Shown: positions 42,287-51,786 of the stretch, in pieces
Layout of the letters: each line of letters opens with the position of its first letter
Position numbering within the stretch: the first letter of the stretch is position 1
Assembly: GCA_020636405.1 (NCBI GenBank)
Contig: JACJXW010000004.1
Coordinates: forward strand, 1,798,001-1,862,000
Length of the DNA: 64,000 bases
Source of the DNA: Lewinellaceae bacterium
Lineage (GTDB): Bacteria > Bacteroidota > Bacteroidia > Chitinophagales > Saprospiraceae
Direction of reading: 5' to 3'
Translations under genes and position numbers: made by a program
Notes under the pieces: generated by a model
Seen by the model: the letters and a program-made list of their open reading frames with translations, nothing else
The model's database searches: none
What the model was told of the DNA's origin: nothing

Positions 42287-43702
42287 ATGAGTGCAGTAGT
42301 ATCTCCGATACGCGAACCGTTGATCCAGGGAGGAAAAACCTACCATCAGATCACCGAAGATATTTGTTCGCCTACCGAGCGCACCCCCAGTACGGCCTGG
42401 GTCCTGGCCTTTATCGTAGCCGTAGCGGGCCTGGCCTTCTACGTTTTCTGCGTAGCCTGGACGATTTGGGTGGGTATCGGTAGCTGGAACCTCAACCGCA
42501 CCATCGGCTGGGGTTGGGACATTACCAACTTCGTCTGGTGGGTAGGGATTGGCCACGCCGGGACCCTGATCTCCGCCATCCTCCTGCTGTTCCGCCAGAA
42601 ATGGCGCACCGGGGTAAACCGCGCGGCGGAGGCCATGACCATCTTCGCGGTGATCTGTGCCGGCCAGTTCCCCCTCATCCATATGGGGCGCCTTTGGCTG
42701 GGCTTTTTCATCTTCCCCTACCCGAACACCCGGGGCCCGCTGTGGGTGAATTTTAACTCACCGCTGCTGTGGGACGTGTTCGCCATCTCTACGTACTTTA
42801 CCGTTTCCCTGCTGTTCTGGTACACCGGCCTGGTGCCTGACTTTGCCACCATCCGCGACCGCGCCAAGGGGATCCGCAAGAAGATATACAACTTCCTGTC
42901 CTTCGGATGGACAGGCTCGGCCAAGCACTGGCAGCGATTTGAAAGCCTTTCGCTGGTACTCGCCGGCCTGGCTACGCCGCTGGTACTTTCCGTTCACACC
43001 ATCGTATCCTTTGACTTCGCCACTTCCGTGATACCGGGATGGCACACCACCATTTTCCCGCCCTACTTCGTTGCAGGAGCCATCTTCTCGGGTTTCGCCA
43101 TGGTACAGACCTTGATGGTGATGACCAGGAAGGTCCTCAAACTGGAGCAGTACATTACCCTCGGCCACATCGAGAGTATGAACAAGGTGATCCTGGTGAC
43201 CGGTACGATCGTAGGTGTCGCCTACCTCACGGAGCTGTTCATTGCCTGGTATTCCGGATACATCTATGAGCAGTTCGCTTTCTACAACCGGGTGATGGGC
43301 CCCTACTGGTGGTCTTATGTGGGTATGATGTCCTGTAATGTGCTTTCTCCCCAGATCTTCTGGTGGAAGAAGTTGCGCCGCAACGTCTTCGTCACCTTTG
43401 TGATGTCGATCTTTGTGAACATCGGCATGTGGTTCGAGCGCTTTGTGATCATTGCAACGACGTTGGCGCGCGACTATCTGCCCTCCAGCTGGAGCTATTA
43501 CACGCCGACCTGGGTAGAGGTAGGTTTGTTCATCGGTACCCTGGGCCTGTTCTTCACCCTTTATCTGATCTTTGCCCGTACGGCGCCGGTGGTGGCCGTG
43601 GCTGAGGTGAAGAGCATTCTGAAGGCTGCCGGCGACCAGTATGTGGAACCCAACGCCAAGCATTACGCCGAGGCAGCTAAGGAAGTAGAAACTACCCACT
43701 GA
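42287..43702 (+). CDS. actC: Alternative complex III membrane subunit ActC (NrfD/PsrC family)
   Basis: 471 residues with about ten membrane helices. NrfD-type features include VWWVGIGHAGTLISAILLL near 85-103, QKWRTGVNRAAEAMTIFAV, FPLIHMGRLWLGFFIFPYP and, late in the protein, WWKKLRRN. ActC is the main quinol-binding and probable proton-translocating subunit facing ActB. It lies in the fixed actABCDEF order. Confidence 0.95.
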   Translation: MSAVVSPIREPLIQGGKTYHQITEDICSPTERTPSTAWVLAFIVAVAGLAFYVFCVAWTIWVGIGSWNLNRTIGWGWDITNFVWWVGIGHAGTLISAILLLFRQKWRTGVNRAAEAMTIFAVICAGQFPLIHMGRLWLGFFIFPYPNTRGPLWVNFNSPLLWDVFAISTYFTVSLLFWYTGLVPDFATIRDRAKGIRKKIYNFLSFGWTGSAKHWQRFESLSLVLAGLATPLVLSVHTIVSFDFATSVIPGWHTTIFPPYFVAGAIFSGFAMVQTLMVMTRKVLKLEQYITLGHIESMNKVILVTGTIVGVAYLTELFIAWYSGYIYEQFAFYNRVMGPYWWSYVGMMSCNVLSPQIFWWKKLRRNVFVTFVMSIFVNIGMWFERFVIIATTLARDYLPSSWSYYTPTWVEVGLFIGTLGLFFTLYLIFARTAPVVAVAEVKSILKAAGDQYVEPNAKHYAEAAKEVETTH

Positions 43703-43759
43703 GCAGCCCGGGGCAGTTCGCGGGAGAAAAAATTTTGAGAATCTTCAATTCGCTATAAA

Positions 43760-44290
43760 ATGAGCCAAGAAAATAAAGATGTGCTGTACGGATTGTACGA
43801 TGATGAGCAGGACCTCCTCAAGGCCGTAGACCAGGCCAATGCCAGTCATCTGGACATCATGGACGTATTTACGCCCTTCCCCGTGCACGGCCTGGACCCC
43901 AAGCTGGGCCTGGCCGAGAGCCGCCTGCACATTGCCGGTTTTATTTACGGCGCGATCGGCACGCTGACCGCCTTTTTGTTCATGACCTGGGTATTTACCC
44001 GCGATTGGCCGATCATATTCGGTGGTAAGCCCTATTGGTCGGTGCCGGCATTCATCCCGATCACCTTCGAGGTGACGGTACTCATGGCCTCTGTAGGTAT
44101 GGTGGTCACTTTTTATACCATCTGCGGAATGGCCCCCGGCCTGGTGAGCCCCACGCTGGATGACCGCATCACAGATGACAAGTTCTGTATTGCTTTTGAT
44201 GTGACCAATGCGGAAGAAGCCGACAAAGACAAGATCAAGGGCTTTTTTACAGCCTCCGGAGCTTCAGAGGTGAACATGAAGACGATTTAA
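43760..44290 (+). CDS. actD: Alternative complex III subunit ActD (DUF3341)
   Basis: 176 residues. A cytoplasmic alpha/beta domain (VLYGLYDDEQDLLKAV, MDVFTPFPVHGLD) is followed by two membrane helices at about 55-78 and 95-118 (GFIYGAIGTLTAFLFMTWVF). DUF3341 proteins are a defining subunit of ACIII; the role appears structural. It is 57 bases after actC and 20 before actE. Confidence 0.94.
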   Translation: MSQENKDVLYGLYDDEQDLLKAVDQANASHLDIMDVFTPFPVHGLDPKLGLAESRLHIAGFIYGAIGTLTAFLFMTWVFTRDWPIIFGGKPYWSVPAFIPITFEVTVLMASVGMVVTFYTICGMAPGLVSPTLDDRITDDKFCIAFDVTNAEEADKDKIKGFFTASGASEVNMKTI

Positions 44291-44310
44291 CCCACTTTCA
44301 ACTCAAAGTG

Positions 44311-45225
44311 ATGAAAAATTTGAAACATATATTTATAGCGATCATCGCCGCCATTGTGATCTACTCCTGCTCTCCGGCTGATCAGAACTTCCCGGGTAGC
44401 GAATACATGCCTGACATGGGACACTCTGTAGCTCAGGAGGCCAATGCATTCAATTACTACCATTACAATACCTGGGACAGCGCCAGCACCATCCGGCTCA
44501 AAGACCTGGCTTACCCGGGCCTGCCGGTACAGGGCACCGTGCCCAGAGGGTACGCCGGTGTATACTTCGCCGCTGACAAAGGAGAGCAATCCAGTGATGT
44601 GATCGGCCAGTTGCGCGGCGCCGGCGCCGTCAACAACATCGCCGTACCGGTCAATGGGCATGTGCCCTATTACTACAGTGATTCAGAGGCGGAACGCGCC
44701 CGGGCTACCGCGGAGATCATTGCCAACCCTTTCCCGATCACTGCCAAGGGTTTGGAACGTGGAAAAGAACTGTATACGATCTTCTGCAGCATTTGCCATG
44801 GGGAAAAAGGAGACGGGGTAGGCTATCTGGTAAGCGATGAGAACCCCAACGTCAAATACCCGGCAGCGCCCGCTAACTTCCTGCTGGATGATTTTGTGAC
44901 TTCCTCCAACGGCCGTTATTACCACAGCATCATGTACGGAAGGAACGTCATGGGGTCCTATAAGGACAAGATCTCCTACGAGGAGCGCTGGCAGGTAATC
45001 CACTATATTCGTTCTCTGCAGGCCAAGGAAAAGAAACTGGAATACAGCGAACAGGCCAACACCCTGAACCCCGCTTTTGGCGTTCCGGGCAGCCAGGTAG
45101 CTCCATTGGCGGAAAGCATCTCCGATGCTGAAGCAGAACAACCGGAGGCTGCTCCGGCTGAAAGCGAACCAACGGCTCCGGAAGAAGAGCCCCACGGCAG
45201 CGGCGAAAGCCATGGTAAAAAGTAA
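44311..45225 (+). CDS. actE: Alternative complex III monohaem lipoprotein cytochrome ActE
   Basis: 304 residues from ATG 44311 (a GTG directly precedes it). The N-terminus MKNLKHIFIAIIAAIVIYSC is a lipoprotein signal. A cytochrome c domain spans about 140-235, with haem motif CSICH followed by GEKGDGVG and a likely Met ligand in RNVMGSYKDK. The tail is Ala/Glu/Pro-rich and ends in a short His-bearing stretch. ActE docks on the periplasmic side and may hand electrons onward from ActA. Confidence 0.93.
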   Translation: MKNLKHIFIAIIAAIVIYSCSPADQNFPGSEYMPDMGHSVAQEANAFNYYHYNTWDSASTIRLKDLAYPGLPVQGTVPRGYAGVYFAADKGEQSSDVIGQLRGAGAVNNIAVPVNGHVPYYYSDSEAERARATAEIIANPFPITAKGLERGKELYTIFCSICHGEKGDGVGYLVSDENPNVKYPAAPANFLLDDFVTSSNGRYYHSIMYGRNVMGSYKDKISYEERWQVIHYIRSLQAKEKKLEYSEQANTLNPAFGVPGSQVAPLAESISDAEAEQPEAAPAESEPTAPEEEPHGSGESHGKK

Positions 45226-45285
45226 GGGCCGGCAATTGCGGAGTACGGAAACTGAATCGAAAAAACCTTCAAACAAAGGCATAAA

Positions 45286-46599
45286 ATGAACCAATTCATC
45301 TTCGACAGCAGATTAAAAACGATCCTTATCGGGTTCATGGTTCTGGGCCTGGTATGCCTCGGACTCACCTTTGCGGTGGATGACGAGCTGAATACGCGTT
45401 TTTGGACCAATTATCTGCACAATACGGTGTTTTTCACCGGTATCGCTTTCATCTCCCTTTTCATTCTGGCGGCCTTTACTACGGCCTGGGCAGGGTGGCA
45501 TACCGTTGTTAAGCGCATCTGGGAAGCTTATTCCATGTTCCTGATACCTGGCCTGGTGCTGATGCTGGTGGTCATCGCCGGCGTGGTGGGGCATTTCCAC
45601 CACCTGTACCACTGGACCGATGCTGAGGCAGTTGCCAATGACTCTGTCCTGCAGGGTAAGTCTTCTTTCCTCAATGCCGGATGGTACGCTGTGGGCACCA
45701 TCGTTATTATGGGCATCTGGATCTTCTTCGCACTTAAGATCCGCCAGCTTTCGCTGGACGAAGACTTGAACGGCACCACCGAATACAAACATCATCACAC
45801 CCTGCGCATCTGGTCTGCCGCTTTCCTGCCGATAGCCGGCTTCTCCAGCGCGGCAGTGATCTGGCAGTGGGTCATGTCCATCGATGCACACTGGTACAGC
45901 ACCTTGTACGCCTGGTATACTGGCGCAAGCTGGTTTGTATCGGCAATGGCACTGACCATTCTGATGGCCATTTTCCTCAAGAGCAGAGGTTATCTGGAGC
46001 AGGTTTCTATCGAGCACCTGCACGACATTGGAAAATATATGTTCGCCTTCAGCATTTTCTGGACCTATCTCTGGTTCTCTCAGTACATGCTGATCTGGTA
46101 CGGCAACGTCGGAGAAGAAACGGTTTACTTCCACCACCGCATCCATAATTATCCGGTGTTGTTCTATGGAAACCTGATCCTAAACTTTGTGATGCCGTTC
46201 TTCATCCTCATGCGGAACGACACCAAGCGCAAGTACGGAACGCTGGTATTTACCTCTATCGTCGTGTTCTTTGGGCACTGGTGGGACTTTTTCCAGATGA
46301 TCAAGCCGGGTGCGCGCCTGACAGCTATGGAAGCTCTGGCTCACCATGCCGGTGAACATGGCCATGAAGTAGCCGAAGCTGCCGGCCATGCCGAAATGGT
46401 CGGAGAAAGCCTGCCCTTCGCTATGGGCTTTACCATCCCCGGATTGCTTGAACTGGGAACTATGCTGGGCTTCCTGGCATTGTTCGCATATGTCGTATTC
46501 GACCGCCTGACGAAGGCGTCTCTTTTGCCGAAGAACGATCCTTACCTGGCCGAAAGCCTCCACCACCACGTGGAGATCCATGGCGAGGAGGGACATTGA
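45286..46599 (+). CDS. actF: Alternative complex III membrane subunit ActF
   Basis: 437 residues, around ten membrane helices, related to ActC. Landmarks are HNTVFFTGIAFISLFILAAFTTAWAGWHTVVKR near the start, SAAVIWQWVMSIDAHWYSTLYAWY in the middle and MRNDTKRKYGTL later. A His/Glu-rich loop (HHAGEHGHEVAEAAGHAE) and a His-rich C-terminal tail are additions. It contributes to proton translocation or assembly in the complex. It is the last gene of the act operon; coxB follows after 142 bases. Confidence 0.93.
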   Translation: MNQFIFDSRLKTILIGFMVLGLVCLGLTFAVDDELNTRFWTNYLHNTVFFTGIAFISLFILAAFTTAWAGWHTVVKRIWEAYSMFLIPGLVLMLVVIAGVVGHFHHLYHWTDAEAVANDSVLQGKSSFLNAGWYAVGTIVIMGIWIFFALKIRQLSLDEDLNGTTEYKHHHTLRIWSAAFLPIAGFSSAAVIWQWVMSIDAHWYSTLYAWYTGASWFVSAMALTILMAIFLKSRGYLEQVSIEHLHDIGKYMFAFSIFWTYLWFSQYMLIWYGNVGEETVYFHHRIHNYPVLFYGNLILNFVMPFFILMRNDTKRKYGTLVFTSIVVFFGHWWDFFQMIKPGARLTAMEALAHHAGEHGHEVAEAAGHAEMVGESLPFAMGFTIPGLLELGTMLGFLALFAYVVFDRLTKASLLPKNDPYLAESLHHHVEIHGEEGH

Positions 46600-46617
46600 T
46601 ACCGAAAAAGGCCAAAC

Positions 46618-46640
46618 TTATTTAGACTTATTCTAAACAA
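46618..46640. promoter_or_regulatory. Palindrome upstream of coxB, related to the one before actA
   Basis: TTATTTAGACTTATTCTAAACAA. In a wider register, AAACTTATTTAGA-N5-TCTAAACAAGTTT pairs at 12 of 13 positions (46614-46644). It is 19/23 identical to the 37261 palindrome. A possible promoter follows at once (TTTG at 46642, N22, TACTTTG at 46668). It might alternatively be a weak hairpin after actF, but there is no T tract. Confidence 0.5.
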
Positions 46641-46741
46641 GTTTGATCTGTAAGCACAGTTACCGACTACTTTGTTATATGGCTGTATTTTTACGAGCGC
46701 AAGGCTCAACGTTCAATTAACATTAAACTAGAACAGAAATA

Positions 46742-48262
46742 ATGACTGCTTTACTGGCAACAATCTGTCTGATTCTAATTGCGATCATTGTCGTGCAGAT
46801 CGGTAAAGTTACCGAACTGGCGAGCAAGATCCGTGGGGAAGAGGAAGTACAGGACCAAACCAACGGGCGCCATGCCAATTATTCATTGCTTTTCATGGTG
46901 CTTTTCCTGGCCGCTACTGTGGTTTCCGCCCTCTATTATAAAAACAGCATGCTGTGGTACGGCCCCAATGAATCGGCCTCGGAGCACGGCAGCAGCCTGG
47001 ACAGCATTTTCAACATCACGCTCTTCTTTACGGGCATTGTATTCATCATCACGCAGATCCTACTGTTCTACTTTGCCTGGAAATACAGGGGCGAGCAGGG
47101 CAAAAAAGCGCTGTATATGCCGCACGATAACCGCCTGGAGGTTATCTGGACGGTCATTCCGGCCGTAGTGATGACCTTCCTGGTCGTCGGTGGCCTGGAC
47201 GCCTGGAACGAAGTGATGGCCGATGTCGATCCCAATGAAGAGTTTATTGAGATCGAGGGCACCGGTTACCAGTTCGCCTGGCACCTGCGTTATCCCGGCC
47301 CTGACGGCAAGCTGGGCGCCAGAGATTACAAAATGATCTCCGCCACCAATCCGCTGGGCCAGGTATGGGAAGACGAGAAAAACGTGGATGACTTCCACCC
47401 CAGTGAAATATACCTGCCGGTAGGTAAGAAAGTACGCGTACGGATCACAGCGCGCGATGTATTGCACAACTTTTACCTGCCTCACTTCCGCGTCAAGATG
47501 GACGCCGTACCGGGGATGCCGACCTACTTTGTCTTCACTCCCAAAACGACGACCGAGGAATATCGCCAGAAACTGGGCGCTCTGGACCTCAATGGACAGC
47601 CCAAGTACCCGGAGTGGCATGAGCCTGTAGATCCCACGGATCCGGAGAGCCCCAAGAAGTACGAGTCCTTCGATTTTGAACTGGCTTGTGCGGAGCTATG
47701 TGGCTCAGGACACTATGCTATGCGCCGGGTGGTAAAGATCGTTTCGGAAGGGGAGTACCAGGACTGGCTTAACAAACAGCAGTCTTATTACCTGAGCACG
47801 ATCCGGGGCACCGAAGATGACCCCAACAAAGACATACTTTTCGAATCGGAGATCAAGGCGCGGCGCCAGGAGTTCAATGACAACCTGGAGAAAGCGCTTT
47901 CCGCTGAGGAAGCTGCCGCCAAGACCTTGCTGCTCAACCATGTCAACTTTGAGACTGGTTCTGCGAACCTGTCCAAGCTTTCGGTTTATCAGCTGGATAA
48001 TTTGGCCGATGCGTTGAACAAATACCCCAATATGGCTATTGAGATCAGCGGACATACGGACAATACCGGTGACCCGGAATCGAACCAGCAACTCTCCGGG
48101 CAACGGGCGCAGAAAGTGAAAAGCTATCTGGTAGATAAAGGCATAGCCGAAGGCCGCCTGACAGCGGTGGGTTATGGCTCTTCCCGCCCGGTAGCCGGCA
48201 ACGATACCGAAGAAGGCCGGGAGCAGAACCGCCGTACCGAGTTCCGGATCACGGCACAGTAG
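46742..48262 (+). CDS. coxB: Cytochrome c oxidase subunit II fused to a C-terminal OmpA-like domain
   Basis: 506 residues. An N-terminal helix (2-20) and a second near 48-66 precede the two standard subunit II helices (about 90-112 and 135-155). The periplasmic cupredoxin domain carries the CuA ligands: His in HNFYLPHFRVKMD, then Cys316, Cys320, His324 and Met327 in CAELCGSGHYAM. Residues about 395-506 form an OmpA/MotB-type peptidoglycan-binding domain: NFETGSANLS, EISGHTDNTGDPESNQQLS, RAQKVKSYLVDKG, GREQNRRTEF. Caa3 oxidases often have a cytochrome c domain here; an OmpA domain is unusual and may anchor the oxidase to the wall. Confidence 0.93.
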   Translation: MTALLATICLILIAIIVVQIGKVTELASKIRGEEEVQDQTNGRHANYSLLFMVLFLAATVVSALYYKNSMLWYGPNESASEHGSSLDSIFNITLFFTGIVFIITQILLFYFAWKYRGEQGKKALYMPHDNRLEVIWTVIPAVVMTFLVVGGLDAWNEVMADVDPNEEFIEIEGTGYQFAWHLRYPGPDGKLGARDYKMISATNPLGQVWEDEKNVDDFHPSEIYLPVGKKVRVRITARDVLHNFYLPHFRVKMDAVPGMPTYFVFTPKTTTEEYRQKLGALDLNGQPKYPEWHEPVDPTDPESPKKYESFDFELACAELCGSGHYAMRRVVKIVSEGEYQDWLNKQQSYYLSTIRGTEDDPNKDILFESEIKARRQEFNDNLEKALSAEEAAAKTLLLNHVNFETGSANLSKLSVYQLDNLADALNKYPNMAIEISGHTDNTGDPESNQQLSGQRAQKVKSYLVDKGIAEGRLTAVGYGSSRPVAGNDTEEGREQNRRTEFRITAQ

Positions 48263-48372
48263 GGAGTGAAAGAAGGGATGATTGGGCAAAGCTTCTGATT
48301 CCATCATTCATTCTCGATCCATAATTTTTGAAACCGATATTCCTTTAGGATAATACATAAATTTTTCAGCAG

Positions 48373-50226
48373 ATGGCTAACGTAGAAACCAAACCGGTAG
48401 TACACGATGAAGACCTCTTAATTGAGGAGTATGGATACGACGACCATTTTCACGAACACCATCATGGCGATAAGTATCAGTCGAACTTTATAACGACTTA
48501 TATTTTCAGCCAGGATCACAAGATGATCGCCAAGCAATTCCTGATCACGGGGATGTTCTGGGCCATCATCGGAGCTGCCATGTCGCTGATCTTCCGCCTG
48601 CAATTGGGTTTTCCGGAAGAGAACATGGCATGGATTAAGCCATTGTTGGGCAAGTGGATCACGGTGAACGATGCCGGTATCGGCTCGCTGGCGCCGGAAT
48701 TCTACTATGCGCTGGTGACCATGCACGGTACCATTCTGGTATTTTTCGTGCTAACGGCCGGCCTTAGCGGGACTTTTTCCAACCTGCTCATCCCTCTGCA
48801 GTTAGGCGCCCGGGATATGGCTTCGCCTTTCCTGAACATGCTTTCCTACTGGTTCTTTTTCCTGTCCGGGATGATCATGTTCCTGTCGCTGTTCCTGAAT
48901 ACCGGCCCATTCTCCGGAGGCTGGACGGCCTACCCGCCGCTCAGCGCGTTGCCGCAGGCTTCGAGCGGGTCGGGAGCAGGTATGACGCTCTGGCTTCTGA
49001 GCCTTGTATTCTTTGTAGTTTCTGTACTGCTCGGCGGTATCAACTACATCACGACCGTTCTCAACTTGCGGACGAAGGGAATGAGCATGTGGCGCATGCC
49101 GCTGACAATCTGGGCATTTTTCGTGACCGCCATCCTCGGCCTGCTGTCATTCCCGGTACTGGTCTCTGCCTTCCTTCTGGTAATGTTCGACCGGGGGCTG
49201 GGAACGAGCTTCTTCCTCAGTGAGATCTTCATCGGCGGGCAGGCGTTGGACCACGTGGGCGGTAGCCCGGTACTGTACCAGCACCTGTTCTGGTTCCTGG
49301 GCCACCCTGAGGTGTACATCATCATCCTGCCTGCAATGGGCCTGGTTTCGGAAGTCCTTTCAGTACACTCCCGCAAGCCGATCTTCGGTTACAAGGCGAT
49401 GGTTTATTCCATCCTTGCCATCGGCTTCCTGTCCTTCATCGTGTGGGCGCACCACATGTTCATGTCGGGTGTGAACCCGTTCATCTCCAACTTCTTTGTG
49501 ATCTTCACGCTGATCATTGCGGTGCCTTCTGCGGTAAAAGTATTCAACTGGATCGCCACGCTTTATGGCGGTAATATTCGGTTCACCGCTGCCAGCTTGT
49601 TTGGTATCGGTTTTGTTTCCATGTTCATTTCCGGAGGTTTGACCGGTATTTTCCTGGGTAACTCCGCCATCGATATACAGCTGCACGACACCTACTTTGT
49701 GGTGGCTCACTTCCACATCGTGATGGGTGTTGCGGCTTTCTTCGGCATGTTCGCCGGAATTTACAACTGGTATCCGAAGATGTTTGGCCGCTTCATGAAC
49801 GAAACGCTGGGTAAGATACACTTCTGGGGGACGATCATTGGCGCTTACGCGGTATTCTGGCCGATGCACTATCTGGGCATGGCGGGCGTTCCGCGTCGCT
49901 ACTATCGCTTCGACAGCTTTGCCGCCTTCGGCCAGTTCGATGCCATGAACCAGTTCATCACTATCGCGGCTATCGTTACCTTCGGTTTCCAGCTTTTGTT
50001 TGTGATCAACTTCTTCTACAGCATCTGGAAAGGTAAGAAGATGACGACCCGCAACCCATGGGGCGCCACCACTCTGGAGTGGACCACCCCGATCAACCCC
50101 GGCCACGGCAACTGGGATGGTAAACTTCCGACGGTTCAGCGCTGGGCCTACGACTACGGGAAAGATGGAAAAGAATTCATTCCCCAGATACAGCCTTTAG
50201 GTAAGGACGAAAAAGACGGACATTAA
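48373..50226 (+). CDS. coxA: Cytochrome c oxidase subunit I (aa3-type)
   Basis: 617 residues with 12 core helices. The haem-copper signatures are present: MHGTILVFFVLTAG with a haem a His, HLFWFLGHPEVYIIILPAMG with the His-Tyr pair next to CuB, FIVWAHHMFMSG with CuB histidines, and DTYFVVAHFHIVMG with the haem ligands. The N-terminus has a His-rich stretch, DDHFHEHHHGD (about residues 24-34). It reduces oxygen to water and pumps protons in the inner membrane. It lies 110 bases after coxB and 35 before ctaB. Confidence 0.97.
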   Translation: MANVETKPVVHDEDLLIEEYGYDDHFHEHHHGDKYQSNFITTYIFSQDHKMIAKQFLITGMFWAIIGAAMSLIFRLQLGFPEENMAWIKPLLGKWITVNDAGIGSLAPEFYYALVTMHGTILVFFVLTAGLSGTFSNLLIPLQLGARDMASPFLNMLSYWFFFLSGMIMFLSLFLNTGPFSGGWTAYPPLSALPQASSGSGAGMTLWLLSLVFFVVSVLLGGINYITTVLNLRTKGMSMWRMPLTIWAFFVTAILGLLSFPVLVSAFLLVMFDRGLGTSFFLSEIFIGGQALDHVGGSPVLYQHLFWFLGHPEVYIIILPAMGLVSEVLSVHSRKPIFGYKAMVYSILAIGFLSFIVWAHHMFMSGVNPFISNFFVIFTLIIAVPSAVKVFNWIATLYGGNIRFTAASLFGIGFVSMFISGGLTGIFLGNSAIDIQLHDTYFVVAHFHIVMGVAAFFGMFAGIYNWYPKMFGRFMNETLGKIHFWGTIIGAYAVFWPMHYLGMAGVPRRYYRFDSFAAFGQFDAMNQFITIAAIVTFGFQLLFVINFFYSIWKGKKMTTRNPWGATTLEWTTPINPGHGNWDGKLPTVQRWAYDYGKDGKEFIPQIQPLGKDEKDGH

Positions 50227-50261
50227 TACCACCATACTACCAACAACAGATAAAAGGGACA

Positions 50262-51164
50262 GTGCAGACGACGAAAGCAGTTGAGCAAAAAGTGTGGGCC
50301 CTGGCCTTACAGAAGGTTCAGGATTACAAAATGCTGGTCAAGTTCAGATTGACGCTCACGGTGGTTTTCTCTTCCGTGATGGCCTTCCTGATCGCCCTTT
50401 CGGGCCCGGTGAACTGGCTGGCCATTGGCATACTGGCTTCCGGAGGTTTTCTGGTGACCGGTGCAGCCAACGCGCTGAACCAGGTTCTGGAGAAAGACTT
50501 TGACAAGCTGATGAAGCGCACGGCGGGCCGCCCGTTGGCCGCAGGCCGTATGAGCATCTCAGAGGCAGTCATAGCGGCTGGGTTTATGAGCCTTTTCGGG
50601 ATCACCCTGCTGGCGCTGTTCAACCCCTGGGCTGCTTTTTTCGGCACCCTGGCGCTGGTGATCTATGCCTTCCTGTATACACCGGTTAAGCGGCTTAGCC
50701 CTTCGGCGGTCGCCATTGGAGCGGTTCCGGGGGCATTGCCGACCCTCATTGGATGTGTGGCGGCGCAGGGAGAGATCACTTTCCTCGGGCTCAGCTTGTT
50801 TGCGCTGCAGTTCCTCTGGCAGTTTCCTCATTTCTGGTCTATTGGCTGGCTGGGTTTTGAGGACTATGCGAATGCAGGGTATAAACTGATGCCTACCAAC
50901 CGCCAGGGAGAAAGGGACCGCCGGATCGGCCTGCAGGCTTTCCTGTATGCCATTTTTCTGGTGCCGGTTAGCCTCATTCCCTATATGCTGGAAGTGAGCG
51001 GCTGGGCCTCGGCCATAGTGGTGGTGGCGATGGGTTTGGGTTATGCCCTGTTTGCCTGGAATTTCTACAGGGCGGGCACCCGGAAATCAGCGCTTCAGCT
51101 GATGTTCTTCTCCTTCGCCTATATACCCGTTTCACTGGTGGTTTTATTAGCGGATAAAATTTAA
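50262..51164 (+). CDS. ctaB: Protohaem IX farnesyltransferase (haem O synthase)
   Basis: 300 residues using the GTG at 50262; no ATG occurs before residue 24, and the N-terminal sequence matches the family's length. UbiA-type motifs: TGAANALNQVLEKDFDKLMKRTAGRPLAAGRMS (about 65-97, Asp-rich site with NxxxDxxxD) and a second around GWLGFEDYANAGYKLMP. It makes haem O from haem B, the precursor of haem A for the oxidase in the same operon. Confidence 0.95.
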   Translation: MQTTKAVEQKVWALALQKVQDYKMLVKFRLTLTVVFSSVMAFLIALSGPVNWLAIGILASGGFLVTGAANALNQVLEKDFDKLMKRTAGRPLAAGRMSISEAVIAAGFMSLFGITLLALFNPWAAFFGTLALVIYAFLYTPVKRLSPSAVAIGAVPGALPTLIGCVAAQGEITFLGLSLFALQFLWQFPHFWSIGWLGFEDYANAGYKLMPTNRQGERDRRIGLQAFLYAIFLVPVSLIPYMLEVSGWASAIVVVAMGLGYALFAWNFYRAGTRKSALQLMFFSFAYIPVSLVVLLADKI

Positions 51165-51178
51165 TCATAAGATAAGAT

Positions 51179-51757
51179 ATGAACGCGACAGTGGCGACGA
51201 CGGATTACAGAAGAAGCAAGATACACCCTAAGAAGTTCGCACTTCTGGTGGCCTGCGCCAGCATTATGATGATGTTTGCGGCGTTCACCAGCGCCTATAT
51301 CGTCAGACAGTCGGCGGGCAACTGGCTGGAGTTCAGGCTCCCCGACCTGTTCTACCTGAACACCGGTGTGATCCTGATGAGTAGCCTGGCCCTGCACTCC
51401 TCCTACCTCGCTTTCAAGCGGGGCAATACCCGGGTTTACCGGTTGTTGCTGGTAGGGGCATTAGCACTGGGGTTGGCTTTTCTGGTACTGCAGTACCAGG
51501 GCTGGCAGGCGCTGACGGCTATTGGGGTAGAATTGACCACCAATCCTTCGGGGTCCTTCGTATATGTGATCTCGGGAGTGCACGCAGCACACATTCTGGG
51601 GGGTATTGCCGCCCTTTTGCTGGCTATTCTGCATGCATTTGTGCTGCCGCACCGTATAACCCCCGCTCGGAAATTGCGGTTTGAGCTGACGCTCATCTAT
51701 TGGCATTTCGTCGATTTCCTGTGGGTATATCTATTACTGTTTTTCACTTTTTCATAA
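51179..51757 (+). CDS. Cytochrome c oxidase subunit III, first copy (short)
   Basis: 192 residues with five helices. Motifs: AFTSAYIVRQSAGNW near 36-50, SGVHAAHILGGIAALL (about 137-152) and the closing YWHFVDFLWVYLLLFF. It belongs to the COX3 family and lacks the two extra N-terminal helices of the long form. Bacteroidota operons commonly carry two such genes in tandem. It starts 14 bases after ctaB. Confidence 0.9.
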   Translation: MNATVATTDYRRSKIHPKKFALLVACASIMMMFAAFTSAYIVRQSAGNWLEFRLPDLFYLNTGVILMSSLALHSSYLAFKRGNTRVYRLLLVGALALGLAFLVLQYQGWQALTAIGVELTTNPSGSFVYVISGVHAAHILGGIAALLLAILHAFVLPHRITPARKLRFELTLIYWHFVDFLWVYLLLFFTFS

Positions 51758-51786
51758 ACGTATAATAACCAAACAAAAGATAACTG

